DNA of 6,973 bases from NCBI GenBank assembly GCA_964397015.1, contig CAYNHL010000161.1, positions 1-6,973 of the forward strand, written 5' to 3'. Positions 1-6,910 of this stretch are shown in pieces (the stretch's first letter is position 1; each line of letters opens with the position of its first letter). The notes under the pieces are model-generated. The model saw only the letters and a program-made list of their open reading frames with translations, was not told the DNA's origin and searched no databases. This stretch comes from MADRE2 sp964397015. GTDB lineage: Bacteria; Desulfobacterota; Desulfobacteria; Desulfobacterales; Desulfobacteraceae. A program made the position numbers and the translations under genes.

Positions 1-1
1 G

Positions 2-91
2 GTATTCGGCTGCCTGATGGCATGGACCATTTATCTGGGGCCAAAAAAGAAAGGAGAGGAACTGTGGACGACTTGCAAATGCAGCTTTTGA
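2..91 (+). CDS. Possible C-terminal end of an upstream membrane protein (partial, cut by window edge)
   Basis: The second reading frame is open from the window edge to a TGA at 89-91. Its first half is hydrophobic (VFGCLMAWTIYLGP), followed by a basic stretch (KKKGEEL) and a short polar tail. That is the pattern of a last transmembrane segment with a cytoplasmic end, as in small transporter subunits or the last helix of a permease. If real, it overlaps the methyltransferase start at 64 by 28 bases, and the methyltransferase Shine-Dalgarno lies inside it, which would allow translational coupling. Only 29 codons are visible, so no family can be named. The alternative is that an upstream gene ends elsewhere (frame 3 has a stop at 15-17) and this frame is open by chance. 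Confidence 0.3.
   Translation, partial: VFGCLMAWTIYLGPKKKGEELWTTCKCSF
52..66 (+). promoter_or_regulatory. Ribosome binding site that fixes the methyltransferase start at GTG 64
   Basis: AGGAG at 52-56, inside the purine run AAGGAGAGGA, lies 7 bases before GTG 64-66. This is near-ideal spacing. The in-frame ATG at 22 has no comparable purine tract in front of it. The site therefore supports the internal GTG as the true start and removes 14 residues from the longest reading. Confidence 0.75.
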
Positions 92-819
92 TTGACCTGC
101 ACAGATCAAATTACAGACAAGGCCCAGGAGGCGAGGCCGAGACAAAACAGGCTCTGATGCTGGCCGGACTCGACAAGTCACGCCCTTTGAAGATTGCGGA
201 TATCGGTTGCGGTACCGGTGCTTCTACCATCCTGCTTGCCAGGGAACTGGATGCCGAAATCATTGCAGTGGATTTCCTGCCGGAGTTTTTAAAGGACCTG
301 CAAGCCAGAGCGAAAGATCATGGGGTGGCGGATAAAATCACCACCATGAGTCGCTCCATGGATGCGCTGCCTTTTGCCGATAAAGAGTTCGATGTCATAT
401 GGTCGGAGGGTGCGATCTATAATATGGGCTTTGAAGCCGGAGTGTCAGCCTGGAGGCGGTTCCTGAAACCGGGAGGTAAACTTGTCGTTTCGGAAATCAC
501 ATGGCTGACCGCTGAACGGCCGCCTGAGCTTCAATCTCACTGGGATGCCGAATATTCCGAGATTGATGTTGCCTCGGCAAAAATGGGAATCCTCGAACGG
601 CACGGCTACAGTCCTGAAGGCTATTTTTATCTGCCCGCGAGCTGCTGGATCGATAATTACTATCGGCCCATGCAGAAAGGTTTTGATGCGTTTCTTCAGC
701 GCAGTGGCGCCAGCGATCAGGCAAGGGAAATTATCGAATGTGAAAAGGCTGAAATTACCCTTTATGAAGAGCATCGGGACTATTTTAGTTACGGTTTTTA
801 CCTGGCTAAAAAGATCTGA
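64..819 (+). CDS. Class I SAM-dependent methyltransferase, small-molecule type
   Basis: A 251-residue cytosolic enzyme expected to transfer a methyl group from S-adenosylmethionine; the acceptor is unknown. Numbered from GTG 64, the SAM-binding motif I is IADIGCGTG (44-52), the acidic residue ending strand 2 is Asp70 in AVDF, a post-motif segment SMDALPF lies at 98-104, and LKPGG (134-138) is the usual turn before strand 5. WSEGAIYNMGF (113-123) and SEITWLTAERP (143-153) resemble a family of stand-alone methyltransferases known from Bacteroides and many other bacteria, often mislabelled as ubiquinone-biosynthesis enzymes. The RQGPG segment near the N-terminus is also typical of that family, and the GTG start leaves a normal N-terminus ahead of it. 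There is no membrane segment or signal peptide. The gene is followed by an AT-rich gap with a promoter, so it is probably not in the downstream operon. The fold is certain; the substrate is not. Confidence 0.9.
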   Translation: MDDLQMQLLIDLHRSNYRQGPGGEAETKQALMLAGLDKSRPLKIADIGCGTGASTILLARELDAEIIAVDFLPEFLKDLQARAKDHGVADKITTMSRSMDALPFADKEFDVIWSEGAIYNMGFEAGVSAWRRFLKPGGKLVVSEITWLTAERPPELQSHWDAEYSEIDVASAKMGILERHGYSPEGYFYLPASCWIDNYYRPMQKGFDAFLQRSGASDQAREIIECEKAEITLYEEHRDYFSYGFYLAKKI

Positions 820-840
820 AGGATATTGCTGAATGGTTCA

Positions 841-869
841 TTGACAAGTATGTACCATTAAGTTATTTT
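841..869 (+). promoter_or_regulatory. Sigma70-type promoter upstream of fic
   Basis: A perfect -35 box TTGACA (841-846) is followed after exactly 17 bases by TATTTT (864-869), a 4-of-6 match to the -10 consensus. The surrounding sequence is markedly richer in A/T than the flanking genes. Transcription would start near 875-877, giving a leader of about 50 bases before the fic ATG. This is inferred from sequence only, but the exact -35 and spacing make it the best promoter in the window. It would drive fic and possibly sbcD-sbcC. Confidence 0.55.
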
Positions 870-888
870 AAATTGATCTGTAAAATAA
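863..888. repeat. Perfect 8-bp inverted repeat overlapping the fic -10 box (operator candidate)
   Basis: TTATTTTA (863-870) and TAAAATAA (881-888) are exact reverse complements separated by 10 bases. The left arm covers the predicted -10 box and the right arm lies just past the expected transcription start, a classic position for a repressor site. Because the start would fall between the arms, the pair would act as DNA, not as an RNA hairpin; an all-A/U stem would be weak anyway. Repeats of this kind arise more easily by chance in AT-rich DNA, so the operator role is only a suggestion. Confidence 0.4.
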
Positions 889-926
889 AATAAGGAGTTC
901 GTTAATTCAAAAAGTGAAATAGGAGC

Positions 927-2093
927 ATGAATCGGGATCTACAAGGCCATTACATAACCATTTCGACAATAGGGGAAAAGGCGCAGGCTTTTGTTCCGGC
1001 ACCTTTGCCACCAGAACCGCCGATTGAGTGGTCGTCAGAGCTCAGGGGAAAGTTCGATCAGGCCCTGCTGGCTCTCGGCCGGCTGGACAGCGTTTCGGTC
1101 CTGCTTCCGGATACCTCAATCTTTATTTATATGTATGTGCGTAAAGAGGCGGTTCTCTCCTCGATGATCGAGGGAACGCAGTCTTCACTTTCAGACCTGT
1201 TGCTGTTTGAGTTTGAGCATCAGCCGGGTGTTGAGTTGGATGATGTGCAGGAAGTCAGCAATTATGTGGCCGCATTGAATCACGGATTGAACCGGCTGGA
1301 TGAGGATTTCCCGCTTTCGCTCCGGCTGTTGAAAGAGATCCATAGCATTCTGCTGCCCAGGGGGCGCGGCAATGATTGTGATACCGGAAAGTTTCGCAGA
1401 AGCCAGAACTGGATTGGCGGCAGCCGTCCCGGCACGGCCGCATTTGTGCCACCGCCTCCGGAATATGTCCAGGATTGCATGGAGAAGCTGGAGCTGTTCC
1501 TGCACGGCCAGCCGGAAAAGACTTCTGTTCTGATCAAGGCCGCCTTGTCACATGTTCAGTTTGAAACCATCCACCCGTTTCTCGATGGTAACGGACGTCT
1601 GGGACGTCTGATCATTACCCTGCTGCTCCGCTTTGAAAAAGTGCTCAAGGAGCCAACACTGTACTTGAGTTTGTATTTCAAGACACATAGACAGCGGTAC
1701 TATGAGCTGCTCGATGAAGTGCGCCTGACCGGTGACTGGGAGTCCTGGCTGGATTTTTTTGCCGAAGCTGTTATTCATACTGCGACACAAGCGGTGGAAA
1801 CCGCTCAACAATTGATGAAACTTTCAACTGAAGATGGGCAGCGCATCAACGGCCTGAAGCGTATCTCGGGTTCGGCTCACCTGATTCACACGGCAATGCT
1901 GGAACGTCCAATGGCCTCGCCAAACTGGATTCAGGAAAAGACTCAACTTTCACCGGCAACTGTCAATGCCTGCCTGCGGGAATTGGAGCGGCTTGGAATC
2001 GTCAAAGAGGTGACCGGCAAGAAGAGAAACCGCCTTTATTCCTACGTGGAATACATCCGGATCATGAACAAAGGAACCGAATTGCCACGCTGA
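927..2093 (+). CDS. Fic-family protein (probable AMP transferase) with C-terminal winged helix
   Basis: Fic enzymes usually move AMP from ATP onto a hydroxyl side chain of a target protein. This 388-residue protein has the full layout of the SoFic-like group. An N-terminal helical domain begins with FVPAPLPP (22-29). The inhibitory helix SSMIEG (78-83) fits (S/T)xxxE(G/N), with Glu82 expected to block ATP gamma-phosphate binding. FRRSQNWIGG (156-165) and FVPPPP (173-178) form the target-binding flap region. The catalytic motif HPFLDGNGRLGR (216-227) has His216, Asp220, Asn222 and both Arg residues intact. Residues about 310-375 look like a winged helix-turn-helix. The motif before the catalytic core makes it a class II, self-inhibited Fic. 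No toxin or antitoxin partner gene is adjacent, as expected for this class. The ATG at 927 is the only sensible start, since in-frame stops lie at 903 and 915. The target and physiological role are unknown. Confidence 0.93.
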   Translation: MNRDLQGHYITISTIGEKAQAFVPAPLPPEPPIEWSSELRGKFDQALLALGRLDSVSVLLPDTSIFIYMYVRKEAVLSSMIEGTQSSLSDLLLFEFEHQPGVELDDVQEVSNYVAALNHGLNRLDEDFPLSLRLLKEIHSILLPRGRGNDCDTGKFRRSQNWIGGSRPGTAAFVPPPPEYVQDCMEKLELFLHGQPEKTSVLIKAALSHVQFETIHPFLDGNGRLGRLIITLLLRFEKVLKEPTLYLSLYFKTHRQRYYELLDEVRLTGDWESWLDFFAEAVIHTATQAVETAQQLMKLSTEDGQRINGLKRISGSAHLIHTAMLERPMASPNWIQEKTQLSPATVNACLRELERLGIVKEVTGKKRNRLYSYVEYIRIMNKGTELPR

Positions 2094-2162
2094 TCGGGTG
2101 TGGCTGCATCAAGGACCTGAAGCCTTTTGAAAAACGCAAGTTTAATATAAGAAGCTGAAACA

Positions 2163-3479
2163 ATGAAGATTCTCCACACATCAGACTGGCACCTGGGCCG
2201 CTCCCTTTACGGCAGGAAGCGTTATGACGAGTTTTCCGCGTTTCTGGACTGGCTGGCCCGGACTATAGAGGATGAAGATATCGATGTCCTGCTCGTAGCC
2301 GGGGACGTGTTCGATACCGGCACGCCGAGCAACCGGGCACAGGCACTGTACTACCGCTTTCTTGGCCGGATTTCCAGCTCGTGCTGCCGCCATGTCGTTG
2401 TAACCGCTGGAAACCACGATTCCCCTTCGTTCCTGAATGCTCCAGGGGAACTGCTCAAGGCGCTGAACGTGTACGTGATAGGTTCCATGACACAAACCCT
2501 GGAAGACGAAGTGATCGTTTTGAAGAAAAATCCTCAGGTTGAACAAATGGAGGCAGACAATGTGGATGCCATTGTGTGCGCGGTTCCTTATCTGCGGGAT
2601 AAAGATGTCAGAAGTGTCGAACCCGGGGAAACGATCGATGACAGGAGCCGGAAACTGGTCAAAGGAATCAAGGAGCATTACGGCCATGTGGTCAAAATTG
2701 CACAAGAAAAGAAGGACGGTATAACCGGGAAATCAGCAGGCACAGATCCGCAGACGGCAATTCCCATCATTGCCATGGGGCATCTTTTTACGGCAGGCGG
2801 AAAAACCGTTGACCATGATGGGGTCAGAGAGCTGTATGTGGGGTCTTTGGCCCATGTCCATACAGATATATTTCCTTTGTCTATCGATTATCTTGCTCTC
2901 GGCCACCTGCATGTTCCCCAGTCAGTAGGCGGCCTGGAACATATCCGCTACTCAGGGTCACCCATACCGATGGGCTACGGCGAAGCCTCGCAGCAGAAAT
3001 ATGTCGTGATTCTGGATTTTGGATCTGGAAAATCAAATTTGAATCATGATGTTACGGTCAAAAACAAAAAACCTGAAATCAAACTTTTTCCTGTCCCGTG
3101 TTTTCAGCAGCTTGTCAGCATAGAGGGCTCTTTGAATCATATCCATGAAAAAATCGAAGAACTCAAAAGTCAGAAAAGCAGTGCATGGCTCGAGATCGAA
3201 TATACCGGAAAAAAGATCATTGCAAACCTGCAGGACATTCTCGATGAAGCGATTGCAGACTCGGCCATGGAAATATTGCGGATAAAAAACAGGCGCCTTA
3301 TGGAGCGTGTGATCAGTTCTATAAGGGAAGATGAAACTCTCGATGATCTGGATGCCGGTGATGTTTTCTCCCGTTGCCTGGATGTGTACAATGTGCCGGA
3401 TGAAGACCGTGAAGAGCTGACAGACTCCTATAACCAGATAATCAAAGACCTGCTGGAGAGCGATGAAAATGCTGAATGA
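2163..3479 (+). CDS. sbcD: Nuclease SbcCD subunit D (Mre11-type exonuclease/endonuclease)
   Basis: The nuclease subunit of SbcCD, a cytosolic two-metal (Mn2+) phosphoesterase. With SbcC it cuts DNA hairpins and palindromes, trims protein-blocked ends and degrades double strands. Metal and catalytic residues are all in place: Asp8 and His10 in HTSDWHLG, Asp48 in AGDVFD, Asn84 and His85 in AGNHD, His207 in MGHLF, and His248 and His250 in LGHLH. The product has 438 residues, somewhat longer than the roughly 400 of E. coli SbcD. The Lys/Gly/Thr-rich stretch around 181-198, just before the GHLF strand, and an acidic C-terminal tail are likely contributors. The C-terminal part from about 310 should be the capping and SbcC-binding region. 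The start matches the family (MKILHTSDWHLG), but its ribosome binding site is weak (AGAAG at 2150-2154). It follows fic by 69 bases and precedes sbcC by 27. Confidence 0.97.
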   Translation: MKILHTSDWHLGRSLYGRKRYDEFSAFLDWLARTIEDEDIDVLLVAGDVFDTGTPSNRAQALYYRFLGRISSSCCRHVVVTAGNHDSPSFLNAPGELLKALNVYVIGSMTQTLEDEVIVLKKNPQVEQMEADNVDAIVCAVPYLRDKDVRSVEPGETIDDRSRKLVKGIKEHYGHVVKIAQEKKDGITGKSAGTDPQTAIPIIAMGHLFTAGGKTVDHDGVRELYVGSLAHVHTDIFPLSIDYLALGHLHVPQSVGGLEHIRYSGSPIPMGYGEASQQKYVVILDFGSGKSNLNHDVTVKNKKPEIKLFPVPCFQQLVSIEGSLNHIHEKIEELKSQKSSAWLEIEYTGKKIIANLQDILDEAIADSAMEILRIKNRRLMERVISSIREDETLDDLDAGDVFSRCLDVYNVPDEDREELTDSYNQIIKDLLESDENAE

Positions 3480-3495
3480 TCCCGGGATTACAAGG

Positions 3496-3509
3496 TAAGG
3501 ACAATCATG
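3496..3509 (+). promoter_or_regulatory. Ribosome binding site of sbcC
   Basis: TAAGGA at 3496-3501 lies 5 bases before ATG 3507, in the 27-base gap after sbcD. It is clearly stronger than the site before sbcD, so sbcC can be translated independently of re-initiation. No promoter-like sequence fits in this gap, which supports sbcD and sbcC sharing one transcript. Confidence 0.65.
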
Positions 3510-6500
3510 AAGATACTTGAACTTCGATTCAAAAATCTCAACTCACTTTATGGTGAATGGGTCATCGATTTCACTGATCCCGAATATGTTTCCAATGGCA
3601 TTTTCGCTTTGACCGGCCCGACCGGTGCGGGCAAGTCGACTGTTCTCGATGCTGTCTGCCTTGCCCTGTACGGAGCGACACCCCGCCTCAAGAAGATCAC
3701 AAAAAGCGGTAACGAAATCATGTCCCGCCAGACCGGTGAATGCTATGCCGAGGTTTTGTTCGAATCCAGGGCGGGTCGCTTCCGTTGCCACTGGGAACAG
3801 CGCCGCTCCCGCAAAAAGGCTGACGGCAATCTGCAGGATCAGGAACACTATATTTCGGACGCTTTTACCAAAAAGCCGATCGAAACGAAAAAGAGCCTGG
3901 TCGCCGGGATCATCGAGGAAAAAACGGGAATGGATTTTGACAGGTTTACCCGCTCTATATTGCTGGCCCAGGGAGGCTTTGACACTTTCTTGAAGGCGGA
4001 TATCGAGCAGAAGTCAAAGATACTGGAGCAGATTACGGGAACCAGGATTTATTCACAGATTTCACAAAAAGTCCATGAGCGCCGGCGTGAAGAACAGGAA
4101 AAATTGAAACTGCTTCAGGCTCAAATGTCCGGTATAGTGATTTTATCCTCTGAGCAGGAAAAAGAGCTTCAATTGGACCTCGAGGCAAAATTGAAACAGG
4201 AGGCAGATCTTTTTGGCAAATCGACTCAGACACAAAAGGCCATTGCATGGCTTGCCGCCATTGACGGGCTGAAAAAGGAAATCAGCAGTCTTGCTCGAGA
4301 AGAGATCAAGCTGAACAAGGATATCGAGGAATTCAAGCCGGAACGTGACAGGCTCGACCGTGCCGTAAAGGCGGCTTCCCTGGACGGATCGTATGCAACC
4401 CTGACAGCTTTACGAAAACAGCAGTCAGATGATAAGGCTGCCCTGAAAGTCCAAAAAAACGCTCTTCCTGAACTTGAATCCCTGGCCGGCAGACAGGCTA
4501 AATCGCTGAAGTCAGCTGAACAGCAGACAGTTGAAGCCGAAGAGGAGTTGAAGGCAGCTGCACCTCTAATTCAAAAAATCCGTTCCCTTGACCAGAAGAT
4601 TGCCGGACAGAAAAATGCTGTTTCAGAAGGTGAAAAGAGCTGCAGAAAGGATGAAGAAATAATTGACAAGGACAAACAGGCTCTGATCAGAGAAAAAAAA
4701 AGAAAAAGCGAGGCTGAAAAACAGCACAGGCTTGTTGATAGATATCTAGAGGAAAATTCACGGGATGGATGGCTGGTAAGCGGTCTGGCAGGTGTTGAAG
4801 AACAGCTGATCAGCCTGGTTGCCATGCAAAAGGAGATCGTTCAAAAAGAGGCTGAACACAAGAAAGCTGAAAAGGCCCTGGAACAGGCTGTAAAGCAATT
4901 GAACAGGAACAGGGAGCAGATCGGTGTTCGAAAGCAACAGCTTGCAAAAACATCAAAAAAACTTCAGCAGGGAAAAGATGCCTTGAATGAATTGCTGGAA
5001 GGCAGGCTGCTGCGTGAATACCGCACCGAAAAAGAGACTTTGCTTCGTGAAATGGCATACCTGAGAAAGATCGAAGAGCTTGAAGAGCAACGGTCAAGGC
5101 TGGAAGACGGAAAACCCTGCCCGCTTTGCGGTTCAACAGAACACCCTTTTGCCGAAGGAAATGTTCCTGAGCCCGATGAAACTGAAAAGAAAATCGATGC
5201 TCTCACCAGGCTTATCACCAGAGCCGAAGATCTCGAGGCTGTAAATACAAAACTGGAAGAGGCAAAAGCCGCATCCTTAAAAAGTCTTACGGACAGTGAA
5301 AAACTCGAGGCAGCCGCGGAAAACAAAAAAAATACAGCCGTGAAAACCCTCGAGGACCTCAGGGGCGGTTTGGAAAAAATCAAGACCGGTTTTGAAGGAC
5401 TCAAACAGGCAATATCCGCAAAGCTCGAGCCGCTCGGTTACAGCGTTGATGTCAATGATCCTGATTCGACAGTCAAAAAGCTGAAATCAAAAATGTCAGC
5501 CTGGCAGTCAAAGCTCAGTGAAAAGGCAAATATTCAAAAGCAGATTTCAGACATCGACAGTGAGATAAAGCGTCTGGATGCTGTCATTGAAACCCAGGCC
5601 GGCAGCCTTGACGAGAAGCAAAAACAGCTTGAGACATTGAAAAAGGAATATGCCGCCGGAATCGATGAGAAACAAAAGCTGTATGGAGATAAAAATCCTG
5701 ACGATGAAGAAAAACGGCTGAACAAGGCCACAGCAAATGCCCATCAAAAAGAAAAAGAGGCCAGGGATCGGCATAATGATCTGCAGCAGAAACTGAATAT
5801 TGCAAAAACCCGGATCGAATCCTTGAAAAAGGGCATTGACCAGCGTGAGCCTGAACTGAAGAAAGCACAGACAGACTTTTCTTCAACACTTGTTTTGGCG
5901 GGCTTTCAAAGCGAAAAGCATTTTCTTGAAGCCAGGCTTTCCTATGAGCAAAAAAATGCCCTGTCTGCCGGAGCAAAAAAGCTCGATGAGCGCCGGGCGG
6001 ATCTCAGGGCCAGGCAAAAAGACCGTGAAACAAGGTTGAACCACGAGACTGCCAGGAAGGTTACCGATAAGTCCCTTGAAGAGCTCGAACCGCAATTCAG
6101 GGGATATGAAGAGTCACTCAAACAGCTGCGTGACGCCATTGCCGGGCTCAAGTACAAGCTGAAAGAAAACACAGCGGCAAAAGAGCGGGTAAAAAAAAAG
6201 AGGGAGGCCATGGAAAACCAGGGAAAAGAGTGTCGACGATGGGAAAAACTGCATTCCCTGATCGGTTCCGTCGATGGCAAAAAATACCGCAATTTCGCCC
6301 AGGGCCTGACCTTTGAGTTGATGGTTTCCCACGCCAACCGCCAGCTGGAGAAAATGACAGACCGCTACCTGCTTATCCGTGATGAGCATCAGCCACTGGA
6401 GTTGAACGTTGTTGACAATTACCAGGCAGGGGAAATCAGGTCGACCAGGAACCTGTCAGGCGGGGAAAGTTTCATTGTCAGCCTGACACTTGCCCTCGGG

Positions 6501-6758
6501 CTTTCAAAAATGGCGAGTCGTAAAGTGAGTGTGGATTCCCTTTTTCTCGACGAGGGTTTTGGCACCCTGGATGAAGAAACTTTAGAGACCGCCCTGGAGA
6601 CATTGTCCGGGCTGCATCAGACCGGCAAGCTGATTGGAGTCATCTCCCACGTATCTGCACTAAAGGAAAGGATTCCTGCACAAATAGTCATAACTCCTGT
6701 CTCCGGAGGGCGCAGTTCACTTTCCGGCCCGGGTTGCAACACGGTTGTGAAAGTATGA
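3507..6758 (+). CDS. sbcC: Nuclease SbcCD subunit C (Rad50/SMC-type ATPase)
   Basis: The ATPase and DNA-clamp subunit of SbcCD. ATP binding and hydrolysis by the two head halves switches SbcD between closed and cutting states. The 1083-residue protein has an N-terminal head with Walker A GPTGAGKST (37-45) and a Q-loop at Gln155 in LLAQGGF. Long Lys/Glu/Gln/Ala-rich coiled-coil arms span about 186-530 and 560-925. The zinc hook CPLCG (538-542, Cys538 and Cys541) lies exactly mid-protein. The C-terminal head has KKYRNFAQGLT (925-935), signature NLSGGES (982-988), Walker B and D-loop FLDEGFGTLD (1013-1022, catalytic Glu1016) and the switch His1048 in ISH. N- and C-termini align well with E. coli SbcC, which is slightly shorter (1048). 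All ATPase residues are present, so it should be active. Two runs of nine A occur in the coiled-coil coding region. Confidence 0.97.
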   Translation: MKILELRFKNLNSLYGEWVIDFTDPEYVSNGIFALTGPTGAGKSTVLDAVCLALYGATPRLKKITKSGNEIMSRQTGECYAEVLFESRAGRFRCHWEQRRSRKKADGNLQDQEHYISDAFTKKPIETKKSLVAGIIEEKTGMDFDRFTRSILLAQGGFDTFLKADIEQKSKILEQITGTRIYSQISQKVHERRREEQEKLKLLQAQMSGIVILSSEQEKELQLDLEAKLKQEADLFGKSTQTQKAIAWLAAIDGLKKEISSLAREEIKLNKDIEEFKPERDRLDRAVKAASLDGSYATLTALRKQQSDDKAALKVQKNALPELESLAGRQAKSLKSAEQQTVEAEEELKAAAPLIQKIRSLDQKIAGQKNAVSEGEKSCRKDEEIIDKDKQALIREKKRKSEAEKQHRLVDRYLEENSRDGWLVSGLAGVEEQLISLVAMQKEIVQKEAEHKKAEKALEQAVKQLNRNREQIGVRKQQLAKTSKKLQQGKDALNELLEGRLLREYRTEKETLLREMAYLRKIEELEEQRSRLEDGKPCPLCGSTEHPFAEGNVPEPDETEKKIDALTRLITRAEDLEAVNTKLEEAKAASLKSLTDSEKLEAAAENKKNTAVKTLEDLRGGLEKIKTGFEGLKQAISAKLEPLGYSVDVNDPDSTVKKLKSKMSAWQSKLSEKANIQKQISDIDSEIKRLDAVIETQAGSLDEKQKQLETLKKEYAAGIDEKQKLYGDKNPDDEEKRLNKATANAHQKEKEARDRHNDLQQKLNIAKTRIESLKKGIDQREPELKKAQTDFSSTLVLAGFQSEKHFLEARLSYEQKNALSAGAKKLDERRADLRARQKDRETRLNHETARKVTDKSLEELEPQFRGYEESLKQLRDAIAGLKYKLKENTAAKERVKKKREAMENQGKECRRWEKLHSLIGSVDGKKYRNFAQGLTFELMVSHANRQLEKMTDRYLLIRDEHQPLELNVVDNYQAGEIRSTRNLSGGESFIVSLTLALGLSKMASRKVSVDSLFLDEGFGTLDEETLETALETLSGLHQTGKLIGVISHVSALKERIPAQIVITPVSGGRSSLSGPGCNTVVKV
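5118..5144 (+). other. Zinc-hook codons of sbcC
   Basis: Codons 538-546 read CPLCGSTEH. The two Cys of the CxxC motif from two SbcC molecules together bind one zinc ion and join the tips of the coiled coils, tethering DNA ends. Position 538 of 1083 gives arms of equal length, as expected for an intact, full-length Rad50-type protein. Confidence 0.9.
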
Positions 6759-6780
6759 TCCTGATTATCAAGCAGGAATC
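6757..6780 (+). repeat. Imperfect hairpin directly at the sbcC stop codon
   Basis: GATCCTG (6757-6763) can pair with CAGGAATC (6773-6780) if one A is bulged, leaving a 9-base loop. It begins within the sbcC stop codon. The following bases (ATGTTTCATC) are not a T tract, so it does not qualify as a standard intrinsic terminator. It could protect the 3' end of the sbcDC message or be chance. Confidence 0.25.
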
Positions 6781-6872
6781 ATGTTTCATCGTACTGCTGC
6801 GAAATTCCAAATATGCGACCCCCCAGCCCTGATCCATTTCCCCTTTTCATGTGTCATATCAGTATGTTGAAA

Positions 6873-6905
6873 TCAGTTTGCTGTCAATTGTGTAGCATAA
6901 ACTGA
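6873..6905. repeat. Bulged 10-bp inverted repeat downstream of sbcC
   Basis: TCAGTTTGCT (6873-6882) pairs with AGC-AT-AAACTGA (6894-6905): seven perfect pairs, a two-base bulge, then three more pairs around an 11-base loop. This is the strongest stem in the region after sbcC. No T run follows on either strand (only TTTC on the minus strand), so a terminator role is uncertain. It could equally be an operator for a gene beyond the window. Confidence 0.35.
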
Positions 6906-6910
6906 ATAGA

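Noticed and set aside
927..2093. Fic as toxin of a toxin-antitoxin pair or as part of a phage defence island
   Set aside because: The inhibitory SSMIEG motif is in the same chain, so no separate antitoxin is needed. Neighbouring genes are housekeeping repair genes with no other defence genes, integrase or repeats in view.
2111..2128. Possible terminator between fic and sbcD (AAGG...CCTTTT)
   Set aside because: The stem has only four base pairs with an 8-base loop and four T, too weak to be a credible terminator.
2127..2151. Possible promoter before sbcD (TTGAAA 2127-2132 and TATAAG 2146-2151)
   Set aside because: The spacer is only 13 bases, too short for sigma70; no better -35 pairs with TATAAG at 16-18 bases.
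2181..2705. Minus-strand open frame of 174 codons opposite sbcD
   Set aside because: It lies entirely within a well-conserved sbcD coding region, has no recognisable motif, and is the expected shadow of a GC-balanced gene.
4964..5404. Minus-strand open frame of 146 codons, Ser/Phe-rich, opposite sbcC
   Set aside because: It is the antisense of a Lys/Glu-rich coiled coil: AAA/GAA codons read backwards as Phe and Ser. It shows no domain or ribosome site, and sbcC on the other strand is certain.
6781..6870. 29-codon open frame after sbcC with an AGGA just upstream
   Set aside because: The spacing between AGGA and ATG is only 3 bases, the peptide has no recognisable character, and a frame this short is expected by chance.
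6861..6889. Minus-strand promoter with TTGACA (6884-6889) reading back toward sbcC
   Set aside because: At 17 bases the -10 would be TACTGA, a 2-of-6 match, and no minus-strand gene lies in front of it.
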